From: Burkholderiales bacterium
Lineage (GTDB): Bacteria > Pseudomonadota > Gammaproteobacteria > Burkholderiales > Burkholderiaceae_C
Length of the DNA: 64,000 nucleotides
Assembly: GCA_003963115.1 (NCBI GenBank)
Contig: RXJQ01000010.1
Location: 84,884 to 148,883 of the forward strand
Reading direction: 5' to 3'
Within the stretch, counting starts at the first letter, position 1. Each line of letters begins with the position of its first letter. Both the position numbers and the translations under genes were made by a program. Below the pieces are notes generated by a model, which was not told where the DNA came from, ran no database searches, and saw only the letters and a list, made by a program, of their open reading frames with translations. Of this stretch, positions 1 through 9,048 are shown in pieces.

Positions 1-181
1 TGCTCAGGTCGAAGCAGAAATGAAAGAACGCCATCCAGATCAGCGCGAAGCCGCGCAGGGCGTCGACCCGGTCGTAACGTGTGCTCGATGCCGGTTCTGG
101 TGACGCTGGCGGCGCGCTCCCTGCCGCATCCCCGCCGTCACGGGGTTTTCTCTGGGGTGATTGGCCTTTTCGGGTACGCAT
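1..181 (-). CDS. DUF1624 / HGSNAT-like membrane acyltransferase, N-terminal fragment
   Basis: The gene is cut by the left window edge; only about 60 N-terminal residues are visible, read leftward from an ATG at 181. After a polar, Pro/Ala-rich leader of some 30 residues comes RYDRVDALRGFALIWM followed by a hydrophobic stretch with AFFHFCFD. The R-x-x-x-D-A-L-R-G start of a first membrane helix with a conserved His is the hallmark of the heparan-alpha-glucosaminide N-acetyltransferase-like family (COG3503), which moves acyl groups across the inner membrane. The substrate is unknown. It is divergent from rlhA with only about 50 bases between the two starts. The family call rests on this N-terminus only. 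Confidence 0.7.
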   Translation of the reverse strand, partial: MRTRKGQSPQRKPRDGGDAAGSAPPASPEPASSTRYDRVDALRGFALIWMAFFHFCFDLS

Positions 182-232
182 GGCGATAGTATCGGCGGTT
201 TGCTCTTTCGTCCCCTGCCGGATCGCCGCCCC

Positions 233-2200
233 ATGTCCCTCGCCCGCCACGAAATCGAACTGCTTGCACCCGCCCGTACTGTTGAGATCGGCATCGAGGC
301 GGTCAACCATGGCGCGGACGCGGTCTACATCGGCGGGCCGTCTTTCGGTGCGCGCAGCAATGCCTCTAACGAGGTGGCCGATATCGCCCGGCTGGTGCAG
401 CACGCGCACCGCTACAACGCGCGGATCTTCACCACGCTCAACACCATCTTGCGTGACGACGAACTGGAGCCCGCCCGCAAGCTGATCTGGCAGCTGTACG
501 ACGCCGGGGTCGATGCGTTGATCGTGCAGGACATGGGCATCCTGGAGCTGGACCTGCCCCCCATCCAGCTGCATGCCAGCACCCAGACCGACATCCGCAC
601 GGTCGAGAAAGCCCGGTTCCTGCAGGACGTGGGCTTCAGCCAGATCGTGCTGGCGCGCGAACTCACGCTCAAGCAGATCCGCGACGTGGCGGCCAACACG
701 CATTGCGCGATCGAGTTCTTCATCCACGGCGCCTTGTGCGTGGCCTACAGCGGTCAGTGCTTCATCAGCCACGCGCACACGGGCCGCAGCGCCAACCGGG
801 GCGATTGCTCGCAGGCCTGCCGCCTGCCCTACAACGTGCTCGATGGCGCCGGCCAGGTCGTGGCCTTCGAGCAGCACGTGCTGTCCATGAAGGACAACGA
901 CCAGAGCGCCAACCTGCGTGCTCTGATCGACGCTGGCGTGAGCTCCTTCAAGATCGAAGGCCGCTACAAGGACATGGGCTATGTGAAGAACATCACCGCC
1001 CACTACCGCCAGCTGCTCGACGAGATCCTCGAAGAGCGGCCCGAGCTGCAGCCGGCCTCATCGGGCAAGACCACCTTCACCTTCGAGCCTGAGCCCGATC
1101 GCAACTTCAACCGTGGCAGCACGGACTATTTCGTCAATGGCCGCAAGGAAGATATCGGGGCTTTCGAGTCGCCGAAGTTCCTCGGCCTGCCGCTGGGCGA
1201 GGTCGCCAAGGTGGGCGACAAGTGGTTCGACATCGCCTTGAACGAAGCGCAGCAGGTCTTTGGCATGAGCAATGGCGACGGCATCAACTACCTGACGCTG
1301 ACCAAGGACGTCGTCGGGCTCAAGGTCAATGTGGCCGAGGCAATTGGCAAGACAGGCCGCATCTGGCGCGTCTACCCCAATGAAGCGATGGACACGCTCA
1401 AGGACCTCAAGGTCGGTGTGGCCGTCAACCGCAATGGCGACCGTGCCTGGGAAAACCTGCTGGCCAAGAAGTCGGCCGACCGGCGCATCGGCGTGTGGCT
1501 GAACCTGAGCGACACCGCCGATGGCCTGAGCCTGACCGTCATCGACGAGAACGGCCACACCGGCACCGCCACCGTGGCCTGCGACAAGCAGGCCCCACAG
1601 GATGCGGCCAAGGCCGAGGCCAGCCTGCGCGAACACGTGGGCAAGCTGGGCGCCACCATCTTCACGGCACAAGACGTGAGCCTGAACCTGGCCCAGCCCT
1701 GGTTTGTGCCCGCTTCGGCCGTCAACGCCTTGCGGCGGGATGCCATTGCTGCGTTGGAGGCCAACCGCGCCCAGGCCTACCAGCGCCCGGAACGCGCCCT
1801 GCCCGTCGAGCCACCTGCGCCTTATCCGGAAGACACACTGAGCTACCTGGCCAATGTCTTCAACCACAAGGCCCGCGACTTCTATGCCAGGCACGGCGTG
1901 AAGGTGATCGAAGCCGCCTACGAGAGCCACGAAGAGCTCGGTGAAGTCAGCCTGATGATCACCAAGCACTGCGTGCGCTTCTCACTGAGCCTGTGCCCCA
2001 AGCAGGCCAAGGGTGTGACGGGTGTGCAAGGCACCGTCAAGGCCGAGCCGCTGCAACTCATCAATGGCAAGGAAAAGCTGACCCTGCGCTTTGACTGCAA
2101 GCCTTGTGAAATGCACGTGGTGGGCAAGATGAAGAAGTCGGTGCTCAACCAGATTCCGGCCGCGCCCATTCAGTTCTACAAGACAAGGCCCAGCGCCTGA
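233..2200 (+). CDS. rlhA: 23S rRNA 5-hydroxycytidine C2501 synthase, U32 peptidase family
   Basis: The 655-residue product matches the length (about 650) and layout of E. coli RlhA (YdcP), which is needed for hydroxylation of C2501 in 23S rRNA. It is too long for the shorter U32 paralogue TrhP (YegQ). Visible U32 features are ELLAPARTVEIGIEAVNHGA at the N-terminus, GADAVYIGGP, the HGALCVAYSGQCF segment and the cysteine-rich GDCSQACRLPY, whose cysteines probably hold an iron-sulfur cluster. A C-terminal extension with further cysteines (CKPCEMH) follows the peptidase-like core. An upstream TTG at 161 is in frame, but homology begins at the ATG at 233. It stands alone, with no visible operon partner. 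Confidence 0.9.
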   Translation: MSLARHEIELLAPARTVEIGIEAVNHGADAVYIGGPSFGARSNASNEVADIARLVQHAHRYNARIFTTLNTILRDDELEPARKLIWQLYDAGVDALIVQDMGILELDLPPIQLHASTQTDIRTVEKARFLQDVGFSQIVLARELTLKQIRDVAANTHCAIEFFIHGALCVAYSGQCFISHAHTGRSANRGDCSQACRLPYNVLDGAGQVVAFEQHVLSMKDNDQSANLRALIDAGVSSFKIEGRYKDMGYVKNITAHYRQLLDEILEERPELQPASSGKTTFTFEPEPDRNFNRGSTDYFVNGRKEDIGAFESPKFLGLPLGEVAKVGDKWFDIALNEAQQVFGMSNGDGINYLTLTKDVVGLKVNVAEAIGKTGRIWRVYPNEAMDTLKDLKVGVAVNRNGDRAWENLLAKKSADRRIGVWLNLSDTADGLSLTVIDENGHTGTATVACDKQAPQDAAKAEASLREHVGKLGATIFTAQDVSLNLAQPWFVPASAVNALRRDAIAALEANRAQAYQRPERALPVEPPAPYPEDTLSYLANVFNHKARDFYARHGVKVIEAAYESHEELGEVSLMITKHCVRFSLSLCPKQAKGVTGVQGTVKAEPLQLINGKEKLTLRFDCKPCEMHVVGKMKKSVLNQIPAAPIQFYKTRPSA

Positions 2201-2225
2201 CCTGCCTGCTTACTGCCCCAAGGCA

Positions 2226-2624
2226 TCAGAGCATCCGATCCTTGGCCACGAAGTACTTGCGGGTATAGGCCACCAGTTGCCCATCCGTCGGGTGATCGAC
2301 GGTTTCGATGCCAACGATCTTGTCAGCCACCTTGGGGTCATGCGAATGGGCATGCTTGAGCAACGCCAACTTGGCCTGCCCGGGCCCCACGATCAAGACC
2401 TCCTGGGCGCCGGCCAAGGCCTCGATGATGGCGTGGTAATAGTGCTGGTCCTCCGGCGATCGCCCTGTTCCCACATCCCCTTTTTCGATGGTCCCGCGCT
2501 TGTGGTGCAGGTGCTTGTGGGGATGTTCAGGCTTCACGACAGCCTTTTCCACATCCTCCGGGCTGACGTGCATGACGCGGGCTTGTGAATGGTCCAGCCA
2601 GACAACGGCGTGGTAGTGGGACAT
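2226..2624 (-). CDS. eRF1 domain 3-like small protein (annotated elsewhere as translational machinery protein)
   Basis: A 132-residue soluble protein, very rich in histidine between residues 34 and 65 (HPHKHLHHK, QHYYH). It starts MSHYHAVVWLDHSQARV, contains EVLIVGPGQAKLALLKH and ends in a positively charged tail. The beta-strand, LIVGPG, helix pattern resembles domain 3 of eukaryotic/archaeal release factor 1, and relatives in Burkholderiales carry that vague annotation. No experimental function is known to me. It is a single gene convergent with rlhA and divergent from the phosphoesterase gene. The start is supported by a GGAG-containing stretch just upstream of the ATG at 2624. Confidence 0.65.
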   Translation of the reverse strand: MSHYHAVVWLDHSQARVMHVSPEDVEKAVVKPEHPHKHLHHKRGTIEKGDVGTGRSPEDQHYYHAIIEALAGAQEVLIVGPGQAKLALLKHAHSHDPKVADKIVGIETVDHPTDGQLVAYTRKYFVAKDRML

Positions 2625-2770
2625 GTCGATTCCTCCGTTTGCAACTCGATGAGGACAGCCTACTCCGATGGGCGACGACGTCCAAGTTGAAAGCCGACGC
2701 AGGCTTGTGCTGAATCAAACATTCACGTAGCCGTCGCGAGCCTGTCACATGGCCTGGGCATCATCCATGC

Positions 2771-3658
2771 ATGCGGCCCTGGATCAATGCCCCTCTGCTG
2801 AGAGCCTTGACATCGCCTGCTGGTCAGCTGACCGGCTTGGGAGAACGGACCGTCTCCCCCCAAGAAGACGAAAAGGCACCCAGCCACAAGGTGCGCGCGG
2901 CCTGGATATCGGATGTCCACCTGGGCACGCCCGGTTGCCAGGCTCATGCCTTGCTGGACTTCTTGAAGAACGTCGAGTGCGACACGCTTTACCTGGTGGG
3001 CGACATCATCGACGGCTGGCAGTTGCGCCGCAGCTGGTACTGGCCGCAAGCCCACAACGACGTCGTGCAAAAGCTGTTGCGCAAGGCCCGCAAGGGCACC
3101 CGCGTCATCTTCATCCCGGGCAACCACGACGAGTTCGCGCGCAAGTTCCTCGATCACTCCTTCGGTGGCGTGGAAGTGGCCGAAGAGTGGATCCACACCA
3201 CGGCAGACGGCCGAAAGCTGTGGATCACCCATGGCGACCTGTATGACGGGGTGATCCAGGTTGCGCGCTGGCTGGCATTGCTGGGCGACAACCTCTATGA
3301 GTTCACGCTCAAGCTCAACCGGCACCTCAACTCCTGGCGCGCGCGCATGGGCTTGCCCTATTGGTCGCTCTCCAAGTACCTCAAGCTCAAGGTCAAGCGG
3401 GCGGTGAGCTATGTGGGCGACTTTGAGCAGGCCCTGGCACGCGAGGCACGCAAGCGCGGCGTCGAAGGCCTGGTGTGCGGCCACATCCACCACGCCGAGA
3501 TGCGCGACATCGACGGCATCCTCTACTGCAACGATGGCGACTGGGTGGAGAGCCTCACAGCCCTGGTCGAGCACCCCGATGGCCAGCTTGAAATCCTGGA
3601 CTGGGCCGAGGTGATGGCCATGCGCACTACACGCCGCGCTGTCGCCGTCGCGGCCTGA
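2771..3658 (+). CDS. LpxH-like metallophosphoesterase (UDP-2,3-diacylglucosamine diphosphatase family)
   Basis: The calcineurin-like phosphoesterase signature is complete and in order: SDVHLG, GDIIDG, GNHDE, THGD and GHIHH, giving the two-metal site. Proteins of this subgroup are usually annotated as UDP-2,3-diacylglucosamine diphosphatase, which cleaves UDP-diacylglucosamine to lipid X in lipid A synthesis. This one (295 residues) is longer than E. coli LpxH (240) and carries an insert around SWRARMGLPYWSLSKYLKLK, so the true substrate is uncertain. The first 40 residues before KVRAAWISDVHLG are poorly conserved in character, and the start codon is not secure; a downstream in-frame TTG is possible. 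Confidence 0.75.
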   Translation: MRPWINAPLLRALTSPAGQLTGLGERTVSPQEDEKAPSHKVRAAWISDVHLGTPGCQAHALLDFLKNVECDTLYLVGDIIDGWQLRRSWYWPQAHNDVVQKLLRKARKGTRVIFIPGNHDEFARKFLDHSFGGVEVAEEWIHTTADGRKLWITHGDLYDGVIQVARWLALLGDNLYEFTLKLNRHLNSWRARMGLPYWSLSKYLKLKVKRAVSYVGDFEQALAREARKRGVEGLVCGHIHHAEMRDIDGILYCNDGDWVESLTALVEHPDGQLEILDWAEVMAMRTTRRAVAVAA

Positions 3659-3737
3659 TTCTCAGGCTCGCCCCCACACTCAAGAAGTCAAGCGGTCTGC
3701 GGCAAAATAGCGCCCCTTGCTTCAAGGAGTGCCCATC

Positions 3738-4052
3738 ATGGCTTTCGCCGACAACCTCAAACAACTACCCTCCGTGGCCCATCTGGCCGGCCTGGAGCTG
3801 ATCGACGCCGACGGCCAGCATGTCGTCACCATCCAGAACAAGCCTGGTCAGGCCGGCTCCCTGTCCGTCTACCACGCCCTGGCAGCCAAGCACGGTGCCA
3901 TCAACGCGGCCGCCGCGCAGGAGGGCCTGGACATCTACGCCGAGCACACGGCAGATGCCCGCATCCACCCCGGCAAGCACCCCAATATCGACCGCCTCAT
4001 CAAAATCCTTGATACAGGTCATGGCTACACGGTTAAGTTGATACCCGCTTGA
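3738..4052 (+). CDS. DUF2322 family protein
   Basis: A 104-residue cytoplasmic protein starting MAFADNLKQLP, with NKPGQAGSLSVYHALA in the middle and HPNIDRLIKIL near the end. I recognise it as a DUF2322-type protein, a small family with no assigned function. The start is chosen at the ATG at 3738 because a strong AAGGAG lies at 3724-3729, eight bases upstream; an in-frame TTG at 3717 lies before that site and is unlikely. It follows the phosphoesterase by about 80 bases and precedes the phosphorylase gene by 54 bases, so co-transcription is possible. Confidence 0.65.
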   Translation: MAFADNLKQLPSVAHLAGLELIDADGQHVVTIQNKPGQAGSLSVYHALAAKHGAINAAAAQEGLDIYAEHTADARIHPGKHPNIDRLIKILDTGHGYTVKLIPA

Positions 4053-4106
4053 CCGTCTGCGGGGCCTCGGGGATACGATGAAGCCAGGTCGTCATCGCGT
4101 TCCCTC

Positions 4107-5687
4107 ATGAACCCAGCTCCCAGCGCCGCCCACAACGACAACTCCCCTGCGCCACTGCTCAAGCTCAAGCGGGTGGCCATCGACACCTACCGCGAAAACG
4201 TCGCCTACCTCCACCGCGACTGCGCCATCTACCGTGCCGAAGGCTTTCAAGCGCTGTCCAAGGTGGAGGTGCGGGCCAATGGCCGGCGCATCCTGGCCAG
4301 CCTCAATGTGGTGGACGACAGCGGCATCGTCGGGGTGGACGAGCTGGGTGTTTCTGAAGATGCCTTTGCGCAACTGGCCGTGGAAGATGGCCACCCCGCA
4401 CTGGTCAGCCAGGCGGAGCCGCCCTCCTCCATCCCCGCGCTGCACCGCAAGATCGCCGGCGAGCGGCTGGGGCGGGATGATTTCCAGGCCATCGTCCGCG
4501 ACATCGCCGAGCACCGCTACTCCAAGATCGAGCTGACCGCCTTCGTCGTGGCGTCCAACCAGGGCGAGCTGGACCGTGAAGAGGTCTACTACCTGACGGA
4601 TGCCATGGCCTCGGTGGGCCGCAAGCTTGACTGGCGTGAACACCCGGTGGTGGACAAGCACTGCATCGGCGGCATCCCCGGCAACCGCACCTCGATGCTG
4701 GTGGTGCCCATCGTGGCGGCCCACGGCATGCTGTGCCCCAAGACCTCCTCGCGCGCCATCACCTCGCCGGCCGGCACCGCCGACACCATGGAGGTGCTTG
4801 CCCATGTCGACCCGCCGTTCGAGCGCCTGTGGGACATCGTGCGCGAGCACCGCGCCTGCCTGGCCTGGGGCGGCACCAGCGATCTCTCGCCTGCCGACGA
4901 CGTGCTGATCGCCGTGGAGCGCCCCCTGTCCATTGACTCGCCCGGGCAGATGGTGGCCTCCATCCTCTCCAAAAAAGTGGCCGCCGGCTCCACCCACCTG
5001 CTGCTGGACATCCCCATCGGCCCCACGGCCAAGGTCAAGGACATGCCCCAGGCCCAACGCCTGCGCAAGCTCTTCGAGTTCGTGGCCAACCGCCTTGGCT
5101 TGACGCTGGACGTGGTCATCACCGATGGCCGCCAGCCCGTGGGCCAGGGCATCGGCCCGGTACTGGAGGCCCGCGACGTGATGCGCGTGCTGCGCAACGA
5201 CCCACGCGCACCGCAGGACCTGCGCCAGAAGGCCTTGCGGCTGGCCGGGCGCATGCTGGAGTTCGACCCCGATGTGCGTGGTGGCGACGGCTTTGCCATT
5301 GCCCGCGACATCCTCGACTCGGGCCGTGCCTTGAACAAGATGAACGCCATCATCGAGGCCCAGGGCGCCAAGCCCTTCGACCCCGAACAGCCCAAGCTGG
5401 CCCCCTTGAACTTCGATGTGCTCGCCCAACAGGATGCCGTGGTCACCAGCATCGACAACCTGCAACTGGCCCGCATTGCCCGCCTGGCTGGCGCACCCAA
5501 GGTGCAAGGCGCGGGTGTGGACCTGTTGCGCAAGATGGGCGAACCGGTGAAGGCCGGCGAACCGCTGTACCGTGTCTACGCGGCTTTCCCAGCTGATCTG
5601 GCTTTTGCAAGACAGGCCAGCGAGCGCAGCACAGGCTTCAGACTGGGCCATGCGCAAGACGTGCCGCCTCTCTATGTCGAGTTCTGA
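4107..5687 (+). CDS. AMP phosphorylase-like / thymidine phosphorylase family enzyme
   Basis: The 526-residue protein belongs to the pyrimidine-nucleoside phosphorylase family but is about 85 residues longer at the N-terminus than E. coli DeoA. That extra domain is typical of archaeal AMP phosphorylases (DeoA2). The phosphate-binding segment reads [13 protein letters not shown], the AMP-phosphorylase form (KHSIGGVPGNKT), followed by [17 protein letters not shown]. Expected chemistry is phosphorolysis of a nucleoside 5'-monophosphate to base plus ribose 1,5-bisphosphate; this is inferred from family motifs. The next gene, a PRPP-synthase-like enzyme, starts four bases after the stop, so the two are almost certainly translated together. 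Confidence 0.8.
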   Translation: MNPAPSAAHNDNSPAPLLKLKRVAIDTYRENVAYLHRDCAIYRAEGFQALSKVEVRANGRRILASLNVVDDSGIVGVDELGVSEDAFAQLAVEDGHPALVSQAEPPSSIPALHRKIAGERLGRDDFQAIVRDIAEHRYSKIELTAFVVASNQGELDREEVYYLTDAMASVGRKLDWREHPVVDKHCIGGIPGNRTSMLVVPIVAAHGMLCPKTSSRAITSPAGTADTMEVLAHVDPPFERLWDIVREHRACLAWGGTSDLSPADDVLIAVERPLSIDSPGQMVASILSKKVAAGSTHLLLDIPIGPTAKVKDMPQAQRLRKLFEFVANRLGLTLDVVITDGRQPVGQGIGPVLEARDVMRVLRNDPRAPQDLRQKALRLAGRMLEFDPDVRGGDGFAIARDILDSGRALNKMNAIIEAQGAKPFDPEQPKLAPLNFDVLAQQDAVVTSIDNLQLARIARLAGAPKVQGAGVDLLRKMGEPVKAGEPLYRVYAAFPADLAFARQASERSTGFRLGHAQDVPPLYVEF

Positions 5688-5691
5688 GGCC

Positions 5692-6597
5692 ATGGTGACC
5701 TTGCTGATTCATTTCGACGACGAGCAGGCAGCGGCCGCGAGACTCGCCCAGGCCAGCGGCATCCCGGCCGCCTGCATAGAACGCCATCGCTTTCCCGACG
5801 ACGAGCTGCGCCTGCGCCTGCCGCTCGATGCGCAAGGCCGGCTGCCCGAGCAACTCGTGCTCTACCGCAGCCTGGACCGGCCCAACGACAAGTTGATCGA
5901 ACTGATGCTGGTGTCGCGCCAGGCCCGCGAGCTGGGCGCACGTCACCTCACCCTCGTGGCGCCTTACCTCGCCTACATGCGCCAGGACATGGCCTTTCAC
6001 CCGGGCGAGGTCGTCAGCCAGAAGATCGTGGGCCGCTTCCTGGCCGATCTGTTCGACGCGGTGATCACGGTGGACCCGCATCTGCACCGCATCCGCACAC
6101 TGGACGAAGCCATCCCGCTGCCATACGCGATCAGCCTATCGGGCGCGCCCATGCTGGCCGACCTGATCGCCCGCCACCACGACAAGCCGCTGCTGATCGG
6201 GCCGGATGCCGAATCCGCCCAGTGGGTTGAAGCCGCAGCCCAGGTGCATGGCTTCGATCACGGCGTGTGCACCAAGCAGCGTCATGGCGACAAGGCCGTC
6301 GAGATCGCCCTGCCCGCCGTGGACGTCAAAGGCCGCGCGGTGGTGCTGCTCGACGATGTGGCCAGTTCGGGCCACACACTGGCTATGGCCGCCGGCCTGC
6401 TGCTTGAGGCCGGCGCCGCCACGGTGGATGTGGCCGTGACCCACGCGCTCTTCGCGGGTAACGCCCTGTCGCTCATCCGCTTGGCCGGGGTGCGCCACAT
6501 CTGGAGCACGGACTGCATCGCCCACGAGAGCAATGCCATCGAGATGGCGCCTGTGCTGGCTGCGGCATGGCGCTCAATCAATGTGACTTCTATCTAG
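5692..6597 (+). CDS. Ribose-phosphate pyrophosphokinase-like enzyme (PRPP synthase paralogue)
   Basis: The 301-residue protein has the PRPP synthase fold signature: FPDDELRLRLP early, APYLAYMRQDMAFHPGEVVS in the middle, VITVDPHLHR (metal-binding D and H), and the C-terminal PRPP loop VVLLDDVASSGHTL. It is shorter and more diverged than a housekeeping Prs (about 315) and the catalytic flexible loop differs. The ATG at 5692 is chosen because it lies four bases after the upstream stop and the fold begins directly with VTLLIHFDDE. Pairing with the AMP-phosphorylase-like gene suggests ribose-phosphate handling from nucleotides rather than bulk PRPP supply. The actual substrate (ribose 5-phosphate or ribose 1,5-bisphosphate) is unknown. 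Confidence 0.75.
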   Translation: MVTLLIHFDDEQAAAARLAQASGIPAACIERHRFPDDELRLRLPLDAQGRLPEQLVLYRSLDRPNDKLIELMLVSRQARELGARHLTLVAPYLAYMRQDMAFHPGEVVSQKIVGRFLADLFDAVITVDPHLHRIRTLDEAIPLPYAISLSGAPMLADLIARHHDKPLLIGPDAESAQWVEAAAQVHGFDHGVCTKQRHGDKAVEIALPAVDVKGRAVVLLDDVASSGHTLAMAAGLLLEAGAATVDVAVTHALFAGNALSLIRLAGVRHIWSTDCIAHESNAIEMAPVLAAAWRSINVTSI

Positions 6598-6660
6598 GGA
6601 TTGGCAGCCCCGGCGCGAGGCGTATCCTGCGTCAGTCATCGGCACTTTGAGGTAAGCCTG

Positions 6661-9048
6661 ATGAAAAACGAGGGCGACACCGATGGCGCGCCGGTCGATT
6701 TCCGAGCCTTGTTCGAAGGTGCGCCTGACTCCTATCTCATCCTGAATCCGCGACTGGTCATCGTGGCGGTGAGCGATGCCTATGTGCAAGCCACCAGAAC
6801 GCATCGCGAAGACATCCTGGGGCGATGGATCTTCGATGTCTTCCCCGACAACCCCGATGACCCCAAGGCGGAGGGGGTGCGCAACCTGAAGGCTTCGCTG
6901 CAACGCGTGCTGCAAACCGGCGAGCCGGACGCGATGCCCGTGCAGCAGTACGACATCCGCAAGCCTGATTCAGAGGGTGGTGGCTTCGAGGAGCGCTACT
7001 GGAGCCCGAGAAACACCCCGATCCGCCACAGGAGCGGCCAGTTGGCCTACATCATCCACCGGGTCGAAGATGTCACCGAGTTCATGCGGCTCAAGCAGCA
7101 TGGGGTCGAGCAAAGCCGCCTCAACGAGACTTTGCGCGCCGAGGCCATCAAGGCGGAATCCGAGGTCTTCGCCCGCGCTCGTGAAGTGGCCGCTACCAGC
7201 GCCCGCCTCAAGGACGCCAATGAGGAACTGGCCCGCCTCTACCAGAAGACCCGAGAGATCGACGAGATCAAGACCCGCTTCTTCGCCAGCGTCAGCCACG
7301 AATTGCGCACGCCGCTTTCGCTCATCCTCGGCCCCGTGGCGCGGCTGCTGGCGTCCACACCCTCAGACACCGAGATGCATCGCAACCTGGAGGTGGTCAA
7401 CCGCAACGCCCGCCAGCTCTACCGCCATGTGGTCGACCTGCTGGACGTGGCCAAGCTGGAAGCCGGGCGCATGGGCATGCACTATGGGCGCGTGGACCTG
7501 GCCCGCTTGGTGCGCCGCATGGCCTCGAATTTCGAAACCGTGGCCGATGACCGGCACATCCGCTACGCGGTGCGGACACCCGATGTGCTGAGCGCCGAGC
7601 TGGACATCGAAAAATGCGAGCGCATCCAGCTCAACCTCATTGCCAACGCCTTCAAGTTCGTGCCTGATGGCGGCGTCATCTCGGTCGAGTTGCGTGAGGC
7701 GGATGGGCAGGCCCTGCTCACCGTGGAAGACAACGGCCCGGGCATTGCGCCAGCCTTGCGCGAAACCGTGTTCGAGCGCTTTCGCCAGGGTGATGAGAGC
7801 GTCTTGCGCCGTCATGGCGGCACCGGACTGGGCTTGGCCATCGTCAAGGAATTCGTGGACCTGCACGGCGGGGCCATCGCCCTTGACGAAGCCCCAGGCG
7901 GTGGTGCGCGCTTTTGCATCAGGCTGCCGCTGCGGGCACCAGATGGCACCACGGTGAAAGACGAGACCTCGTCGCTCGACCCTGTCGTGGCGGCCCAGAC
8001 CGTTGACGAGCTGCGAGACGTTCGCGGCGACGTACCCGCTGCAAGCGATGTGCAGCACGCCCAGGCGCTGGTCCTGGTGGTCGAAGACAACCCCGACATG
8101 AAGGCCTATATCGCCAGCGTGGTGGGCCGACATCACGCGGTCTGCACAGCCGCCAACGGCGAGCAAGGCCTCCAGCTCGCACTGGAACGCCGCCCCGCCC
8201 TGATCCTGAGCGACGTGATGATGCCGGGCATGAGCGGCGATCAGATGGTCGCAGCTATTCGCACGCATCCCGAGATGGCCGACACACCCATCGTCATGCT
8301 CACGGCCAAGGCCGATGACGTGCTGCGCGTGCAGTTGCTGGGCGATGGCGTGCAGGACTACATCACCAAGCCCTTTGCCGAAGACGAGCTCCTGGCCCGC
8401 ATGGGTAGCCTGATCAAGGACCGCGCGCGCATGGGCCGGCGTGCGCGCGTGCTGGAAAAGCGCCTGCAAGCCACGCTGGCGCAGACGCCCATCGGCATCG
8501 CCCATCTGTCCCTGGATGGCCAGTGCCTGTACGCCAATCAGAAGCTGTGCGATGCACTGGGCTACACCGCCGAGGAGATGCGGCAACACCGGCTTCAGGA
8601 TCTCAGCGAAATCGACATCACCGGCTTGATGTCTCAGGTGCAGGGCGAGTTCGCCAACCGTTCCTTGGAAACCTGTTTCCGGCAGAAGAACGGCGACCAG
8701 GCATGGGCTAGTCTGACCCTGTCATGCGTGCGCAATGAGCCCGATGAGCCTGACTACTTCGTGGCGGTCATCGAGGACATTGGCTGGCGCAAGCGGGCCC
8801 AGGAAGAGTTGACACAAGCACAGGCAGTCGCCAGTGAGGCCAGGATGGTCTTGCTGCGCAATGTGTCGCACGAGCTGCGCACGCCCTTGCATCAGATCGT
8901 CGGCTTCGCGCATCTGCTGCGGATTGAGCCGCTGTCGGCCAAGCAATCGCTGTGGCTGTCGCGACTCGAAACCGCCAACAGGCAATTGACCGATCTGGTC
9001 TGCGGCATGATCGACCTGGCGGAACAAGCGGCCGCCAAACCCCACTGA
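6661..9048 (+). CDS. Hybrid sensor histidine kinase, PAS-HisKA-HATPase-REC-PAS-HisKA
   Basis: A 795-residue cytoplasmic kinase without membrane segments. Order of parts: PAS domain (about residues 12-140), coiled coil (145-200), HisKA with [11 protein letters not shown] (phospho-His 213), HATPase with DNGPGIAP and GTGLGLAI, receiver domain (about 468-585, [11 protein letters not shown] with Asp near 518 and LTAKAD), a second PAS (about 604-720) and a second HisKA motif [12 protein letters not shown] (His near 737). The chain ends about 55 residues after that motif, so no second ATPase domain is present. ATG at 6661 preceded by GAGGTAA is preferred over an in-frame TTG at 6601. Its stop codon directly abuts the stop of the convergent next gene. 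Confidence 0.9.
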   Translation: MKNEGDTDGAPVDFRALFEGAPDSYLILNPRLVIVAVSDAYVQATRTHREDILGRWIFDVFPDNPDDPKAEGVRNLKASLQRVLQTGEPDAMPVQQYDIRKPDSEGGGFEERYWSPRNTPIRHRSGQLAYIIHRVEDVTEFMRLKQHGVEQSRLNETLRAEAIKAESEVFARAREVAATSARLKDANEELARLYQKTREIDEIKTRFFASVSHELRTPLSLILGPVARLLASTPSDTEMHRNLEVVNRNARQLYRHVVDLLDVAKLEAGRMGMHYGRVDLARLVRRMASNFETVADDRHIRYAVRTPDVLSAELDIEKCERIQLNLIANAFKFVPDGGVISVELREADGQALLTVEDNGPGIAPALRETVFERFRQGDESVLRRHGGTGLGLAIVKEFVDLHGGAIALDEAPGGGARFCIRLPLRAPDGTTVKDETSSLDPVVAAQTVDELRDVRGDVPAASDVQHAQALVLVVEDNPDMKAYIASVVGRHHAVCTAANGEQGLQLALERRPALILSDVMMPGMSGDQMVAAIRTHPEMADTPIVMLTAKADDVLRVQLLGDGVQDYITKPFAEDELLARMGSLIKDRARMGRRARVLEKRLQATLAQTPIGIAHLSLDGQCLYANQKLCDALGYTAEEMRQHRLQDLSEIDITGLMSQVQGEFANRSLETCFRQKNGDQAWASLTLSCVRNEPDEPDYFVAVIEDIGWRKRAQEELTQAQAVASEARMVLLRNVSHELRTPLHQIVGFAHLLRIEPLSAKQSLWLSRLETANRQLTDLVCGMIDLAEQAAAKPH

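Noticed and set aside
4107..5687. Plain thymidine phosphorylase (deoA)
   Set aside because: The extra N-terminal domain and [10 protein letters not shown] motif fit AMP phosphorylases better, and no deoxynucleoside genes (deoC, deoB, deoD) are nearby.
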